5,007 nucleotides of DNA from JBHIBR01 sp046759145 [NCBI: Nitrospinota bacterium] (lineage in GTDB: Bacteria; UBA8248). The notes below the pieces were generated by a model. The model did not search any database, was not told the origin of the DNA, and saw only the letters and a list, made by a program, of their open reading frames with translations. Both the position numbers and the translations under genes were made by a program. The DNA lies in assembly GCA_046759145.1 (NCBI GenBank), contig JBHIBR010000165.1, positions 1 through 5,007 of the forward strand. The letters are read 5' to 3'. Of the stretch, positions 1 to 4,906 are shown one piece after another; within the stretch, counting starts at the first letter, position 1, and each line of letters starts with the position of its first letter.

Positions 1-473
1 TGGCGGGCGACGAGATGGACGAGAGCATCCAGCGCCACCTGCGCACCCGGTTCAAGCTGGCGGTGGGCCCCTATGAGGCGGAGCGGATCAAGATGGCCAT
101 CGGCTCCGCCTGGCCGCTGCCGAAGCGGCTCTACGCCGAGTGCAAGGGGCTCAACCTGCTGCGGGGCGTCCCCACCACCGTGCGCCTCTCGGACGAGACG
201 GTGCGGGAGGCGCTCGAGGGGCCGGTGGCAGCCATCGTCCAGAGCATCCGCCATGCCCTCTCGCGCTCCTCGCCCGAGCTCGCCGAGGACATCACGCGAA
301 GGGGCATCGTCCTGGCGGGCGGGGGGAGCCTGCTCAAGGGCCTCGGCACTCGGCTCCACCACGAGACCGGGCTACCCATCTACCGGGCCAAGGACCCCCT
401 CACCGCTATCGTGCGGGGGACGGGTTTGGTGCTGGAAAACTACAAGGAGCTCAAACGGGTCTGCGTCAGTTGA
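1..473 (+). CDS. mreB: Rod shape-determining protein MreB, C-terminal part (5' truncated by window edge)
   Basis: MreB is the bacterial actin homologue that polymerises under the inner membrane and guides the elongasome during lateral wall synthesis. The frame is open from base 3 and reads AGDEMDES at once, matching the (V)GGDE.DE motif in the middle of MreB; about 156 C-terminal residues are present of a usual ~340. Also visible are the nucleotide-pocket segment EAERIKMAIGSAWP, the VP.T...S.E.VREAL.GP stretch, the subdomain IA signature RGIVLAGGGSLLKGL with its glycine triplet, and the ending DPLTAIVRGTGLVLEN. The ATG at 15 is internal, not the true start. MreB is usually followed by mreC and mreD; here a GC-rich inverted repeat and convergent genes follow, so this copy is not in a standard mreBCD operon. 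The sequence is fairly divergent (for example LRTRFKLAVGPYEAE). Family assignment is secure; whether it is the only MreB of the organism is unknown. Confidence 0.95.
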   Translation, partial: AGDEMDESIQRHLRTRFKLAVGPYEAERIKMAIGSAWPLPKRLYAECKGLNLLRGVPTTVRLSDETVREALEGPVAAIVQSIRHALSRSSPELAEDITRRGIVLAGGGSLLKGLGTRLHHETGLPIYRAKDPLTAIVRGTGLVLENYKELKRVCVS

Positions 474-494
474 CCCCCTCAATCGGTCCTCCCT

Positions 495-534
495 GCCGGG
501 GGGCCGGCCCCAAGCGCTGTACCGGCCCCCCGGC
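495..534 (+). terminator. GC-rich 13-bp inverted repeat, probable terminator between convergent genes
   Basis: GCCGGGGGGCCGG (495-507) and CCGGCCCCCCGGC (522-534) are perfect reverse complements, with a 14-nt loop that contains the small palindrome AGCGCT. The stem starts 21 nt after the mreB stop and lies between converging genes, as expected for a terminator. No T-run follows on either strand, so it is not a canonical intrinsic terminator. It could be a bidirectional GC-rich transcription end or an mRNA 3' stabiliser. Confidence 0.5.
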
Positions 535-723
535 CCCTCCCCTCCTCGTCCTGAGGGCCTTCCAGCACCCGCCCGTCCCCTTCGCGCGCTCTCGGGAGAG
601 GGGGGCCTCTGACCTCTAGCCCGTGAGCCGCTCCGCCCCCTGAGCACAGATACCATCCAGCGCTCCCCAGAGGGCTTCCAGGGCCTCCTCGGCCGCTCGC
701 AGGGGGCCCTCTCCGAATTCATA
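535..723. other. Intergenic sequence between the mreB hairpin and the Nudix gene
   Basis: No independent gene is supported here. On the minus strand the Nudix reading frame stays open after its stop for 35 codons (723 to 619), ending at a TAG at 616-618. The stretch has coding-like codon choice and an alanine- and leucine-rich amphipathic character, but no ATG, GTG or TTG start in frame. It may be the remnant of a longer C-terminus. The remainder is GC-rich with only short imperfect inverted repeats around 577-605. Confidence 0.4.
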
Positions 724-1158
724 TCATCGGGCCTCCAGCACCGCCCGGAGCGCTTCCGCGAGGCGGGGTACGGTGGGGAGCCTCTCCAGCTCTTCGGGCG
801 CCACCCAGCGCGCCTCGCGGCTCTCCCAGTCGAGGCGGATGGCGTCTGTCCCGGCGTCGAAGAGGAAGGGATGGACGGTCCAGCTCCGGTCTTCTTCCGG
901 GTCGTAGAAGGTGAAGGGCTCCCCCTCGCGCTGGAGGGAGAGCTGGCTGGCGCTCAGCCCGACCTCTTCCTCCACCTCCCTCAAAGCGCGAGCCAGGGGG
1001 GAGGGGTCCTCGGGCTCCAGGTAGCCCGACACCCCCGACCAGCGCCCCCGGTAGGTCCCCACCCGGCCGCTCCGCCGCAGCAGCAGCACTTTCCCCCGGT
1101 AGCGCAGGAAGGCTGTCACCACCGCGCGTGCCGGGGAAGGGGAACGATTGGAGGGCAT
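724..1158 (-). CDS. Nudix hydrolase
   Basis: A 144-residue protein of the size typical for single-domain Nudix hydrolases, which cleave nucleoside diphosphate-linked compounds (NDP-X) with Mg2+ or Mn2+. It opens with the usual first strand (RAVVTAFLRYRGKVLLLRRS, residues 11-30), then the WSGVSGYLEPED loop. The metal-binding half of the Nudix box, REVEEEVGL, is intact at residues 60-68. The first half is atypical: from G45 the box has D51 in place of the conserved Glu and one extra residue before the REVEEE core. That arrangement recalls Nudix domains I associate with archaeal proteins, some linked to eIF-2B-like domains; this is recollection. The C-terminal REARWVAPEELERLP is the standard family helix. 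The substrate cannot be deduced. The ATG at 1158 has only a weak GGGA upstream. It lies 55 nt downstream of the leuC-like gene on the same strand with no clear terminator between, so co-transcription is plausible. See the finding on the open frame after its stop. Confidence 0.88.
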   Translation of the reverse strand: MPSNRSPSPARAVVTAFLRYRGKVLLLRRSGRVGTYRGRWSGVSGYLEPEDPSPLARALREVEEEVGLSASQLSLQREGEPFTFYDPEEDRSWTVHPFLFDAGTDAIRLDWESREARWVAPEELERLPTVPRLAEALRAVLEAR

Positions 1159-1213
1159 CGATCAGGGTCCCGCTAGAATATGCGCTCCCCGCTGCGAGGA
1201 TGTTCCCTTGGCC

Positions 1214-2482
1214 TCAGGGCGTAGCCCCCACCTCCTCGGGCGGGGTGATGCGCCCCGTGAGGGCGGAGGCGGCCGCCACCGCCGGGTTGGAGAGGTAGGT
1301 CATGGCCTTGGGCGAGCCCTGGCGGCCGCGGAAGTTGCGGTTGCTGGTGGAAAGGCACACCTCTCCATCGCCCAGCACCCCCATGTAGGCGCCGATGCAG
1401 GGCCCGCAGGTGGGGGGCGAGACGGCCGCCCCGGCCTCCAGGAACACCTCGGTGAGGCCCTCCTTCGCCATCTGGCGGGCGATCTCGGCCGTAGAAGGTA
1501 TCACGACCACCCGCAGGCCCCCGGCCACCTTCTTTCCCCGCAAGACCCGGGCCGCGACCCTGAGGTCCTGGATCCAGCCGTTGGCGCAGGAGCCGATGTA
1601 AACCTGGTCGAGGCGGACGTGGCGAAGCTCCTCCACCGCCTTGACGTTCTCGGGCTTCCAGGGCTCGGCCACGAGGGGCGGGAGCCCCTCGACGTCAAAG
1701 TCGTAGACCCGTTCGTAGTCCGCGTCGCGGTCGCTGTAGAGGGGCTCGAATGGCCGCCTCGCCCGCTCCCGGGCGTAGTCCAGGGTCTTTGCGTCGGGGG
1801 GCACTATCCCGCTCTTTGCCCCCGCCTCGACGGCCATGTTACAAAGGGCAAAGCGCTCCTCGGGCTCCAGCCGGTCCACCGCCGCTCCGGAGAACTCCAT
1901 GGCCTTGTAGGTCGCCCCGCCCACGCCGATCTGGCTGATGGTGTAGAGGATGAGGTCCTTCCCCGTCACCCAGGGCGAGGGAGAGCCCCGGAAGTCAAAG
2001 CGGAGGGTAGGGGGAACTCTCAGCCAGGTCCTCCCGGTCGCGAAGATGGCGGCGATGTCGGTCGAGCCCATGCCCGTGGCGAAAGAGCCCATCCCCCCCG
2101 CCATGCAGGCGTGGCTGTTCCCCCCTACCAGGAGTTCCCCCGGAAGGGCGAGGCCCTGCTCGATGACCAGGGTGTTGTGAATCGCCGCCTCGCCCGCCTC
2201 GTAGAAGCGCACGCCGTACCTCGCACAGGCGTAGCGCAGGGCGGAGATGATGTTCGCCGAGGCGATGTCCTTCCCCGGCTCGTTCACCATGGCGCACACG
2301 AAGAGGCGCTCAGGGTCGAACACGCGCTCCACCCCGTACTCTTCCAGCAGGCGGAAGGTGAGGGGACCGCCCAGGTCGTCGGAATAACTCTGGTCCACCC
2401 GAACCTGGACCAGCTCCCCCGGCCGCACCCCGTCCCGCCCGGCGTGGGCGGCCAGGATCTTCTCCGTGATGGTCATGCCCAT
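1214..2482 (-). CDS. Archaeal-type LeuC/HacA-like dehydratase large subunit (aconitase superfamily) with altered active site
   Basis: The 422-residue length and opening MGMTITEKIL match archaeal-type 3-isopropylmalate or homoaconitate dehydratase large subunits, which use a [4Fe-4S] cluster and need a separate small subunit. Retained: cluster cysteines C299 (SCANG), C359 and C362 (CGPC); N215/E219; H102; S123-H124; and N381, R382, R387 in NRNFRGRQG. Changed by my alignment to classical members: the catalytic Asp-His pair (D100-H101 of mitochondrial aconitase) is M65-V66; the Asp of the DSH motif is N122; the Thr of the HD.TGP motif is G38. The codons read cleanly and the frame is intact, so this is not an obvious pseudogene. 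It may therefore be a paralogue with a different substrate or chemistry rather than the leucine-pathway enzyme, so no symbol is given. No leuD lies beside it. GAGGC sits about 9 nt before ATG 2482; a second ATG at codon 3 has poorer spacing. The Nudix gene follows. Confidence 0.88.
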   Translation of the reverse strand: MGMTITEKILAAHAGRDGVRPGELVQVRVDQSYSDDLGGPLTFRLLEEYGVERVFDPERLFVCAMVNEPGKDIASANIISALRYACARYGVRFYEAGEAAIHNTLVIEQGLALPGELLVGGNSHACMAGGMGSFATGMGSTDIAAIFATGRTWLRVPPTLRFDFRGSPSPWVTGKDLILYTISQIGVGGATYKAMEFSGAAVDRLEPEERFALCNMAVEAGAKSGIVPPDAKTLDYARERARRPFEPLYSDRDADYERVYDFDVEGLPPLVAEPWKPENVKAVEELRHVRLDQVYIGSCANGWIQDLRVAARVLRGKKVAGGLRVVVIPSTAEIARQMAKEGLTEVFLEAGAAVSPPTCGPCIGAYMGVLGDGEVCLSTSNRNFRGRQGSPKAMTYLSNPAVAAASALTGRITPPEEVGATP

Positions 2483-2542
2483 GGGATTTTGCCTCGCCGG
2501 GCCCCAGGGGGCCGCTGTCTACATTGACGAAGCGGAGACCGA

Positions 2543-2580
2543 CACTTGCACTATAGCATAGGGTCTCAGGCCTCTTGTGC
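2543..2580 (-). promoter_or_regulatory. Possible promoter of the leuC-like gene
   Basis: On the minus strand the hexamer TATAGT (complement of 2550-2555) is one base from the -10 consensus and lies about 70 nt before the start codon. An overlapping TATGCT is an alternative. No convincing -35 hexamer stands at the expected distance, so this is tentative. Confidence 0.25.
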
Positions 2581-2679
2581 TGAATAAGATTTAGGCCGGC
2601 GAATGGGCACGATCGCGACGGGTACGCCCCTTCCGAGCCCGAACCGTAGGGTGAGTTCAAAGATACTGTGACGCCAGAA

Positions 2680-2708
2680 TTGACAAAAATCACAAGCCCG
2701 AGTAGCCT
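2680..2708 (+). promoter_or_regulatory. Possible sigma-70-like promoter of the DUF4760-like gene
   Basis: A perfect -35 hexamer TTGACA (2680-2685) is followed after 17 nt by TAGCCT (2703-2708), which matches the -10 consensus at only three positions. TAGAAT at 2731-2736 is a better -10 but has no -35 at the right distance. The gene almost certainly needs its own promoter, since its upstream neighbour is divergent. Confidence 0.25.
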
Positions 2709-2767
2709 CGGGGCGACGGCCGGTCACCAATAGAATGCTTTAGGGGAAGCTATCCCCGCCTTAGTTC

Positions 2768-2818
2768 CCGAAGCTCTGGGCGTGACTGGCCAGTCAGGCG
2801 CCTGGGGCAGTGCTTCGG
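2768..2818 (+). promoter_or_regulatory. Long imperfect hairpin in the leader of the DUF4760-like gene
   Basis: CCGAAGC (2768-2774) pairs with GCTTCGG (2812-2818). Inside it, TCTGGGCG (2775-2782) can pair with CGCCTGGG (2799-2806) allowing G-T wobbles, and at the tip sits the perfect 14-bp palindrome TGACTGGCCAGTCA (2783-2796). Unpaired bases are a GG bulge (2797-2798) and a 5-nt bulge (2807-2811). A second palindrome, CAGGCGCCTG (2795-2804), overlaps the first. The hairpin ends 2 nt before the likely ribosome binding site at 2821. It could be a translational control element, an attenuator, or, as DNA, a dimeric regulator's operator. Confidence 0.5.
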
Positions 2819-2820
2819 AC

Positions 2821-2826
2821 GGGGGA
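2821..2826 (+). promoter_or_regulatory. Ribosome binding site that decides the DUF4760-like start
   Basis: GGGGGA stands 7 nt before the GTG at 2834, a good Shine-Dalgarno position. The earlier in-frame GTG at 2810 lies inside the leader hairpin and has only a GGGG placed too close to it. The later start is therefore preferred. Confidence 0.55.
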
Positions 2827-2833
2827 CTGCCGA

Positions 2834-3481
2834 GTGGGCAACCGGGCACCTGAAACGCCGGTGCAATTAACGCTCCGCCTACCACCCCGGCTGCTTGTCT
2901 TCCTAGGAATAGGTTGGGCGCTCACGCTACTGGCCTTCATCATTGTGCCAACTTGGCGGCCCGTTATCATCTTCGCAGCTTCATCCCTGGGAGGAATCGC
3001 GACTTTGGGCGGAGCATTCTACCTGGCGCGGGGTTTAGTGCAGACGGCCCAACAACGCGAAAGGGCTGAGCAGATCGCAGTCGAACAACGGGAAAGAGAT
3101 CAGCGCCGGCGGCAGATCGAGGCCGCTTTCCACTATATGGAACGTTGGAACAACCCCCAATTTTATCACGTGCGCTCTGCATTCAGGGAAATCCTTCGGG
3201 TGGGCATGGCCGAGACAGAGGGAACGAGGCGCGTCATGGACAGGCTAGCGGCAGACGACTCCCTCCGCTCGAATGTAATGGACGTGATGAACTTCTTCGA
3301 AGAAGTAGCTGTGGCTATTGACCTTCAGATCGCGGACGAGGAACTATTGAGACGGGTCTTCCGGGGGATTCTGAGTTCGCTTTGGATGACGCTCGAACCT
3401 TTCGTAAACCAGCGTCGGACGATGCTACGCAATCCCCGAGTGTTTGTAGAATGTGAGGCATTGCACAAGCGCTGGGCGTAG
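2834..3481 (+). CDS. DUF4760-like membrane protein of unknown function
   Basis: Taking GTG 2834 as start gives 215 residues (223 from GTG 2810). Two hydrophobic segments near the N-terminus, about residues 19-39 (around LLVFLGIGWALTLLAFIIVP) and 44-64 (around VIIFAASSLGGIATLGGAFY), are joined by a short PTWR turn. A very charged Q/R/E-rich helix, likely coiled coil, follows at about 68-98. The soluble C-terminal domain has features I associate with DUF4760: ERWNNPQFYHVRSAFREI, then NFFEEVAVAIDLQIADEELLRRVFRGI, then an FVECEALHKRW ending. This suggests a hairpin-anchored protein with a cytoplasmic helical domain. The family has no established function. Codon use is less GC-biased than the neighbours (for example GTA, CTA and TTG codons occur), and the gene stands alone between a hairpin and its own terminator. 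That fits horizontal acquisition. Coding status is firm; the family call is by recognition of motifs and is fairly confident. Confidence 0.82.
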   Translation: MGNRAPETPVQLTLRLPPRLLVFLGIGWALTLLAFIIVPTWRPVIIFAASSLGGIATLGGAFYLARGLVQTAQQRERAEQIAVEQRERDQRRRQIEAAFHYMERWNNPQFYHVRSAFREILRVGMAETEGTRRVMDRLAADDSLRSNVMDVMNFFEEVAVAIDLQIADEELLRRVFRGILSSLWMTLEPFVNQRRTMLRNPRVFVECEALHKRWA

Positions 3482-3488
3482 GATCGAA

Positions 3489-3516
3489 AAAGGCTACCCT
3501 TCGCCGGGTAGCCTTT
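3489..3516 (+). terminator. Intrinsic terminator of the DUF4760-like gene
   Basis: AAAGGCTACCC (3489-3499) and GGGTAGCCTTT (3506-3516) form a perfect 11-bp stem with the 6-nt loop TTCGCC, starting 7 nt after the stop codon. The right arm ends in TTT followed by CACTT, so the T-run is short, but the A-rich left arm and compact stem are typical. Confidence 0.8.
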
Positions 3517-3877
3517 CACTTGGCCAAACATCGAAACTCGTTCTCTCAAACACCCGTATCAAATTCGCGCCAAATCATTCCGTCCCTCCTCGGGAAGGGA
3601 GGCTACCAATGCTTTCGACTTGCTTCTTCTCCCTTCAGCAATACATAATTTAGCGCGTTCGCTTGAATCCGTCAAGCAAAAAGCGCGCCGTTTGCGAGGA
3701 ACAGATCATTGCCTCCGGGCACCGGGTCGACTCCACCGGGGACGGCCGCGGATCTTTATTGGGACAGCCGCTCTGGCCAGGCTCTGGTAACGAACCTTCC
3801 GCTTCGGGCGGAGAAGGCAAATGCCGGCCCGGAGGCCGCCCCTTTGCGCTCCAACGGGCCCGGTGCCACCCTCTCCG
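3517..3877. other. Gene-free stretch between convergent genes
   Basis: No convincing gene is present. Up to about 3700 the sequence has low GC for this window; it then returns to high GC. A 14-codon ORF at 3609-3653 follows a purine-rich GGGAAGGGAGG but is too short to support. Minor hairpins are GCTTGA(ATCCG)TCAAGC at 3661-3677 and TCCGC(TTCGG)GCGGA at 3798-3812; the latter could contribute to termination of the minus-strand PfpI gene, but no T-run follows it on that strand. The octamer AGGCTACC of the terminator stem recurs at 3600-3607. Confidence 0.5.
3653..3688. repeat. Two-part inverted repeat (stem-loop)
   Basis: The inner stem is GCTTGA (3661-3666) with TCAAGC (3672-3677) around a 5-nt loop. 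GCGCG (3653-3657) can pair outside it with CGCGC (3684-3688) across an A-rich internal loop. It lies where the low-GC central segment gives way to high-GC sequence. Its function is unknown; it may be a weak terminator or an insertion remnant. Confidence 0.35.
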
Positions 3878-4399
3878 CTACTTCTTCCCCTCCAGCCACT
3901 CGACGGTGGCCCTGAGGAAGGCCGGCAGGTCGCCCGGGTGACGCGAGGTGATGAGGTTTCCGTCCACGGCGACCTCCTGGTCCACGTAGTTGGCCCCGGC
4001 GTTCTTGAGGTCGTCCTTGATGGAGAAGAAGCAAGTGGCCGTGCGCCCCTTGACCACCCCCGCCGAGCAGAGCATCCAGCCCGCGTGGCAGATGGCCGCG
4101 ACGAGCTTCCCCTGCTCGAACATGGCCTGGGTGAGGCGCACCATGGGGGCGCTCCTGCGCATGAGGTCCGGGGCGTAGCCCCCCGGGATGACCAGGGCGT
4201 CGAAATCCTCCGGCTCCGCCTCCTCGGCCGAGAGGTCGGACTGGACGGGGTAGCCGTGCTTGCTTGCGTGCTGCTTCTTGTTCCCCACCACCTGGACTTG
4301 CGCCCCCTCCTCCAGGAGGCGGTAGTAGGGGTACCAGAGCTCCATCTCCTGGTAGGTGTCCTCGGCCAGAATGGCCACGCGCTTCCCCTTGAGCCGCAT
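3878..4399 (-). CDS. DJ-1/PfpI family protein (class I glutamine amidotransferase-like fold)
   Basis: From ATG 4399 the product has 173 residues, close to archaeal PfpI (about 166) and with the same motif order. RVAILAEDTYQEMELWYP carries the conserved Glu (E20, equivalent to E18 of DJ-1). HGYPVQSDL precedes DFDALVIPGGYAPDLMR, which holds an Asp where PfpI has its nucleophile-assisting Glu. The nucleophile elbow AAICHAGWML gives C104 and H105; then come GVVKGRTAT, IKDDLKNAGANYVDQEV, and the SRHPGDLPAFLRATVEWL ending. Family members include proteases, deglycases or glyoxalases, and chaperones, so the activity cannot be fixed from sequence. The protein is probably cytoplasmic, as no signal peptide is seen. 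The cupin gene lies 84 nt upstream on the same strand. An in-frame ATG at 4420 is disfavoured because the strong ribosome binding site lies inside that extension. Confidence 0.93.
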   Translation of the reverse strand: MRLKGKRVAILAEDTYQEMELWYPYYRLLEEGAQVQVVGNKKQHASKHGYPVQSDLSAEEAEPEDFDALVIPGGYAPDLMRRSAPMVRLTQAMFEQGKLVAAICHAGWMLCSAGVVKGRTATCFFSIKDDLKNAGANYVDQEVAVDGNLITSRHPGDLPAFLRATVEWLEGKK

Positions 4400-4406
4400 G
4401 GAAAAA

Positions 4407-4415
4407 CCCTCCTTT
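4407..4415 (-). promoter_or_regulatory. Strong ribosome binding site that decides the PfpI start
   Basis: On the minus strand AAAGGAGGG lies 7 nt before the ATG at 4399, nearly a full anti-Shine-Dalgarno match. It would fall inside codons 2-5 of a start at 4420, so the 4399 start is chosen. Confidence 0.8.
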
Positions 4416-4436
4416 CTCATTGGACCGACTGACCCT

Positions 4437-4466
4437 ACCCTAAGCGACTTCCCCGCGCCCAGTCAA
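4437..4466 (-). promoter_or_regulatory. Possible separate promoter for the PfpI gene
   Basis: On the minus strand TTGACT (complement of 4461-4466) is followed after 18 nt by TAGGGT (complement of 4437-4442), itself repeated in tandem as TAGGGTAGGGT. The -35 is good and the -10 weak. The 84-nt gap after the cupin leaves room for it. Confidence 0.28.
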
Positions 4467-4483
4467 CGGCCGCCCCCGCCCCC

Positions 4484-4888
4484 CTAGGGCTCCAGGATCT
4501 CGTAGGGGCTCTCGGTGGGCCAGCGGGGGAGGAGCCCCACGAACATGGGCCCCGCCACCACCAGGAGGCGGATGGTCTCCTCGCCCGCGTTGAAGACGCG
4601 GTGGGCGGAGTTCTCCCGGATGTAGACGGCATCCCCCGCCTCGAAGGGGTGCCTCTCCTCCTCGCTCTCCACCTCGCCCCGCCCCCGGAGGACGTAGTAG
4701 ACCTCCTCGCAGTTGTGCCGGTGGAGGGGGCTGTGGGCCCCCGGGTCCACCTCCACGATGCCCATGATCAGGGTGCGGCTCTCGCACCCCGTCTCGGGAT
4801 AGACGCACTTGAGGTCCCGCACCCCCCGGTGGCGCTCCATGGGGGCGCCCCGGAGGAACTTGGAAGATTTCACCACCACCCGGCCCAT
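4484..4888 (-). CDS. Single-domain cupin protein
   Basis: The product has 134 residues and one conserved cupin barrel, the Cupin_2 type. Motif 1 is complete: G50, H56 and H58 in HRHNCEE, E62, and G69, giving the usual two His and one Glu metal ligands. Motif 2 is GDAVYIRENSAHRVFN, with the third His ligand H96 and the closing N100. It has Arg and Asn where the motif usually has Pro and Gly, while the metal site is unaffected. A bound Fe, Mn, Ni or Zn ion is therefore likely. Small cupins range from dioxygenases and isomerases to sugar-binding sensors, so the reaction is unknown. Start ATG 4888 has GGAGG 6 nt upstream with a further AAGG, an excellent site. The stop of the preceding gene is 18 nt away, so these two are almost certainly one operon; the PfpI gene follows. 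Confidence 0.92.
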   Translation of the reverse strand: MGRVVVKSSKFLRGAPMERHRGVRDLKCVYPETGCESRTLIMGIVEVDPGAHSPLHRHNCEEVYYVLRGRGEVESEEERHPFEAGDAVYIRENSAHRVFNAGEETIRLLVVAGPMFVGLLPRWPTESPYEILEP

Positions 4889-4906
4889 CGCCTTCCTCCG
4901 CCCCCT

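Larger units (their letters stand above)
2483..2767. other. Divergent intergenic region between the leuC-like gene and the DUF4760-like gene
   Basis: No gene is supported here. The sequence shifts from the high GC of the leuC-like gene to a more even composition from about 2530 onward. It includes GGCCCC(AG)GGGGCC at 2500-2513, just upstream of the leuC-like ribosome binding site, and GGGGA(AGCTA)TCCCC at 2743-2757. It probably holds the promoters of both divergent genes. No tRNA-like cloverleaf or T-loop motif was seen. Confidence 0.5.

Noticed and set aside
1148-2527. Long plus-strand open frame (459 codons) opposite the leuC-like gene
   Set aside because: It is antisense to a clear aconitase-superfamily gene; its composition (Gly, Arg, Ala, His, Pro-rich) shows no family motif and is expected opposite a high-GC gene.
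2310-2693. Minus-strand open frame spanning the leuC-like 5' end and its upstream region
   Set aside because: It overlaps the leuC-like gene in another frame, has no recognisable domain, and its first part covers the region expected to hold promoters.
2590-2760. Possible tRNA or other structural RNA in the intergenic region
   Set aside because: No T-loop (GGTTCRAnTCC), anticodon arm or acceptor pairing could be assembled on either strand.
3609-3653. 14-codon ORF (MLSTCFFSLQQYII) behind a purine-rich GGGAAGGGAGG
   Set aside because: The spacing is acceptable but the peptide is too short, has no downstream gene on the same strand to act as a leader for, and lies in non-coding-looking sequence.
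2618-3800. CCTTCCG near 2629 and again near 3796 as possible direct repeats flanking the low-GC segment
   Set aside because: Seven bases is well within chance for this composition, and there are no terminal inverted repeats or a transposase, so no mobile element is called.
3663-3941. Plus-strand open frames between the central segment and the PfpI gene
   Set aside because: They run into the antisense of the PfpI gene, start at TTG without a ribosome binding site, and show no conserved motif.
3821-4432. 203-codon plus-strand frame opposite the PfpI gene
   Set aside because: It is antisense to a gene with complete PfpI motifs and a strong ribosome binding site; composition is that of a shadow frame.
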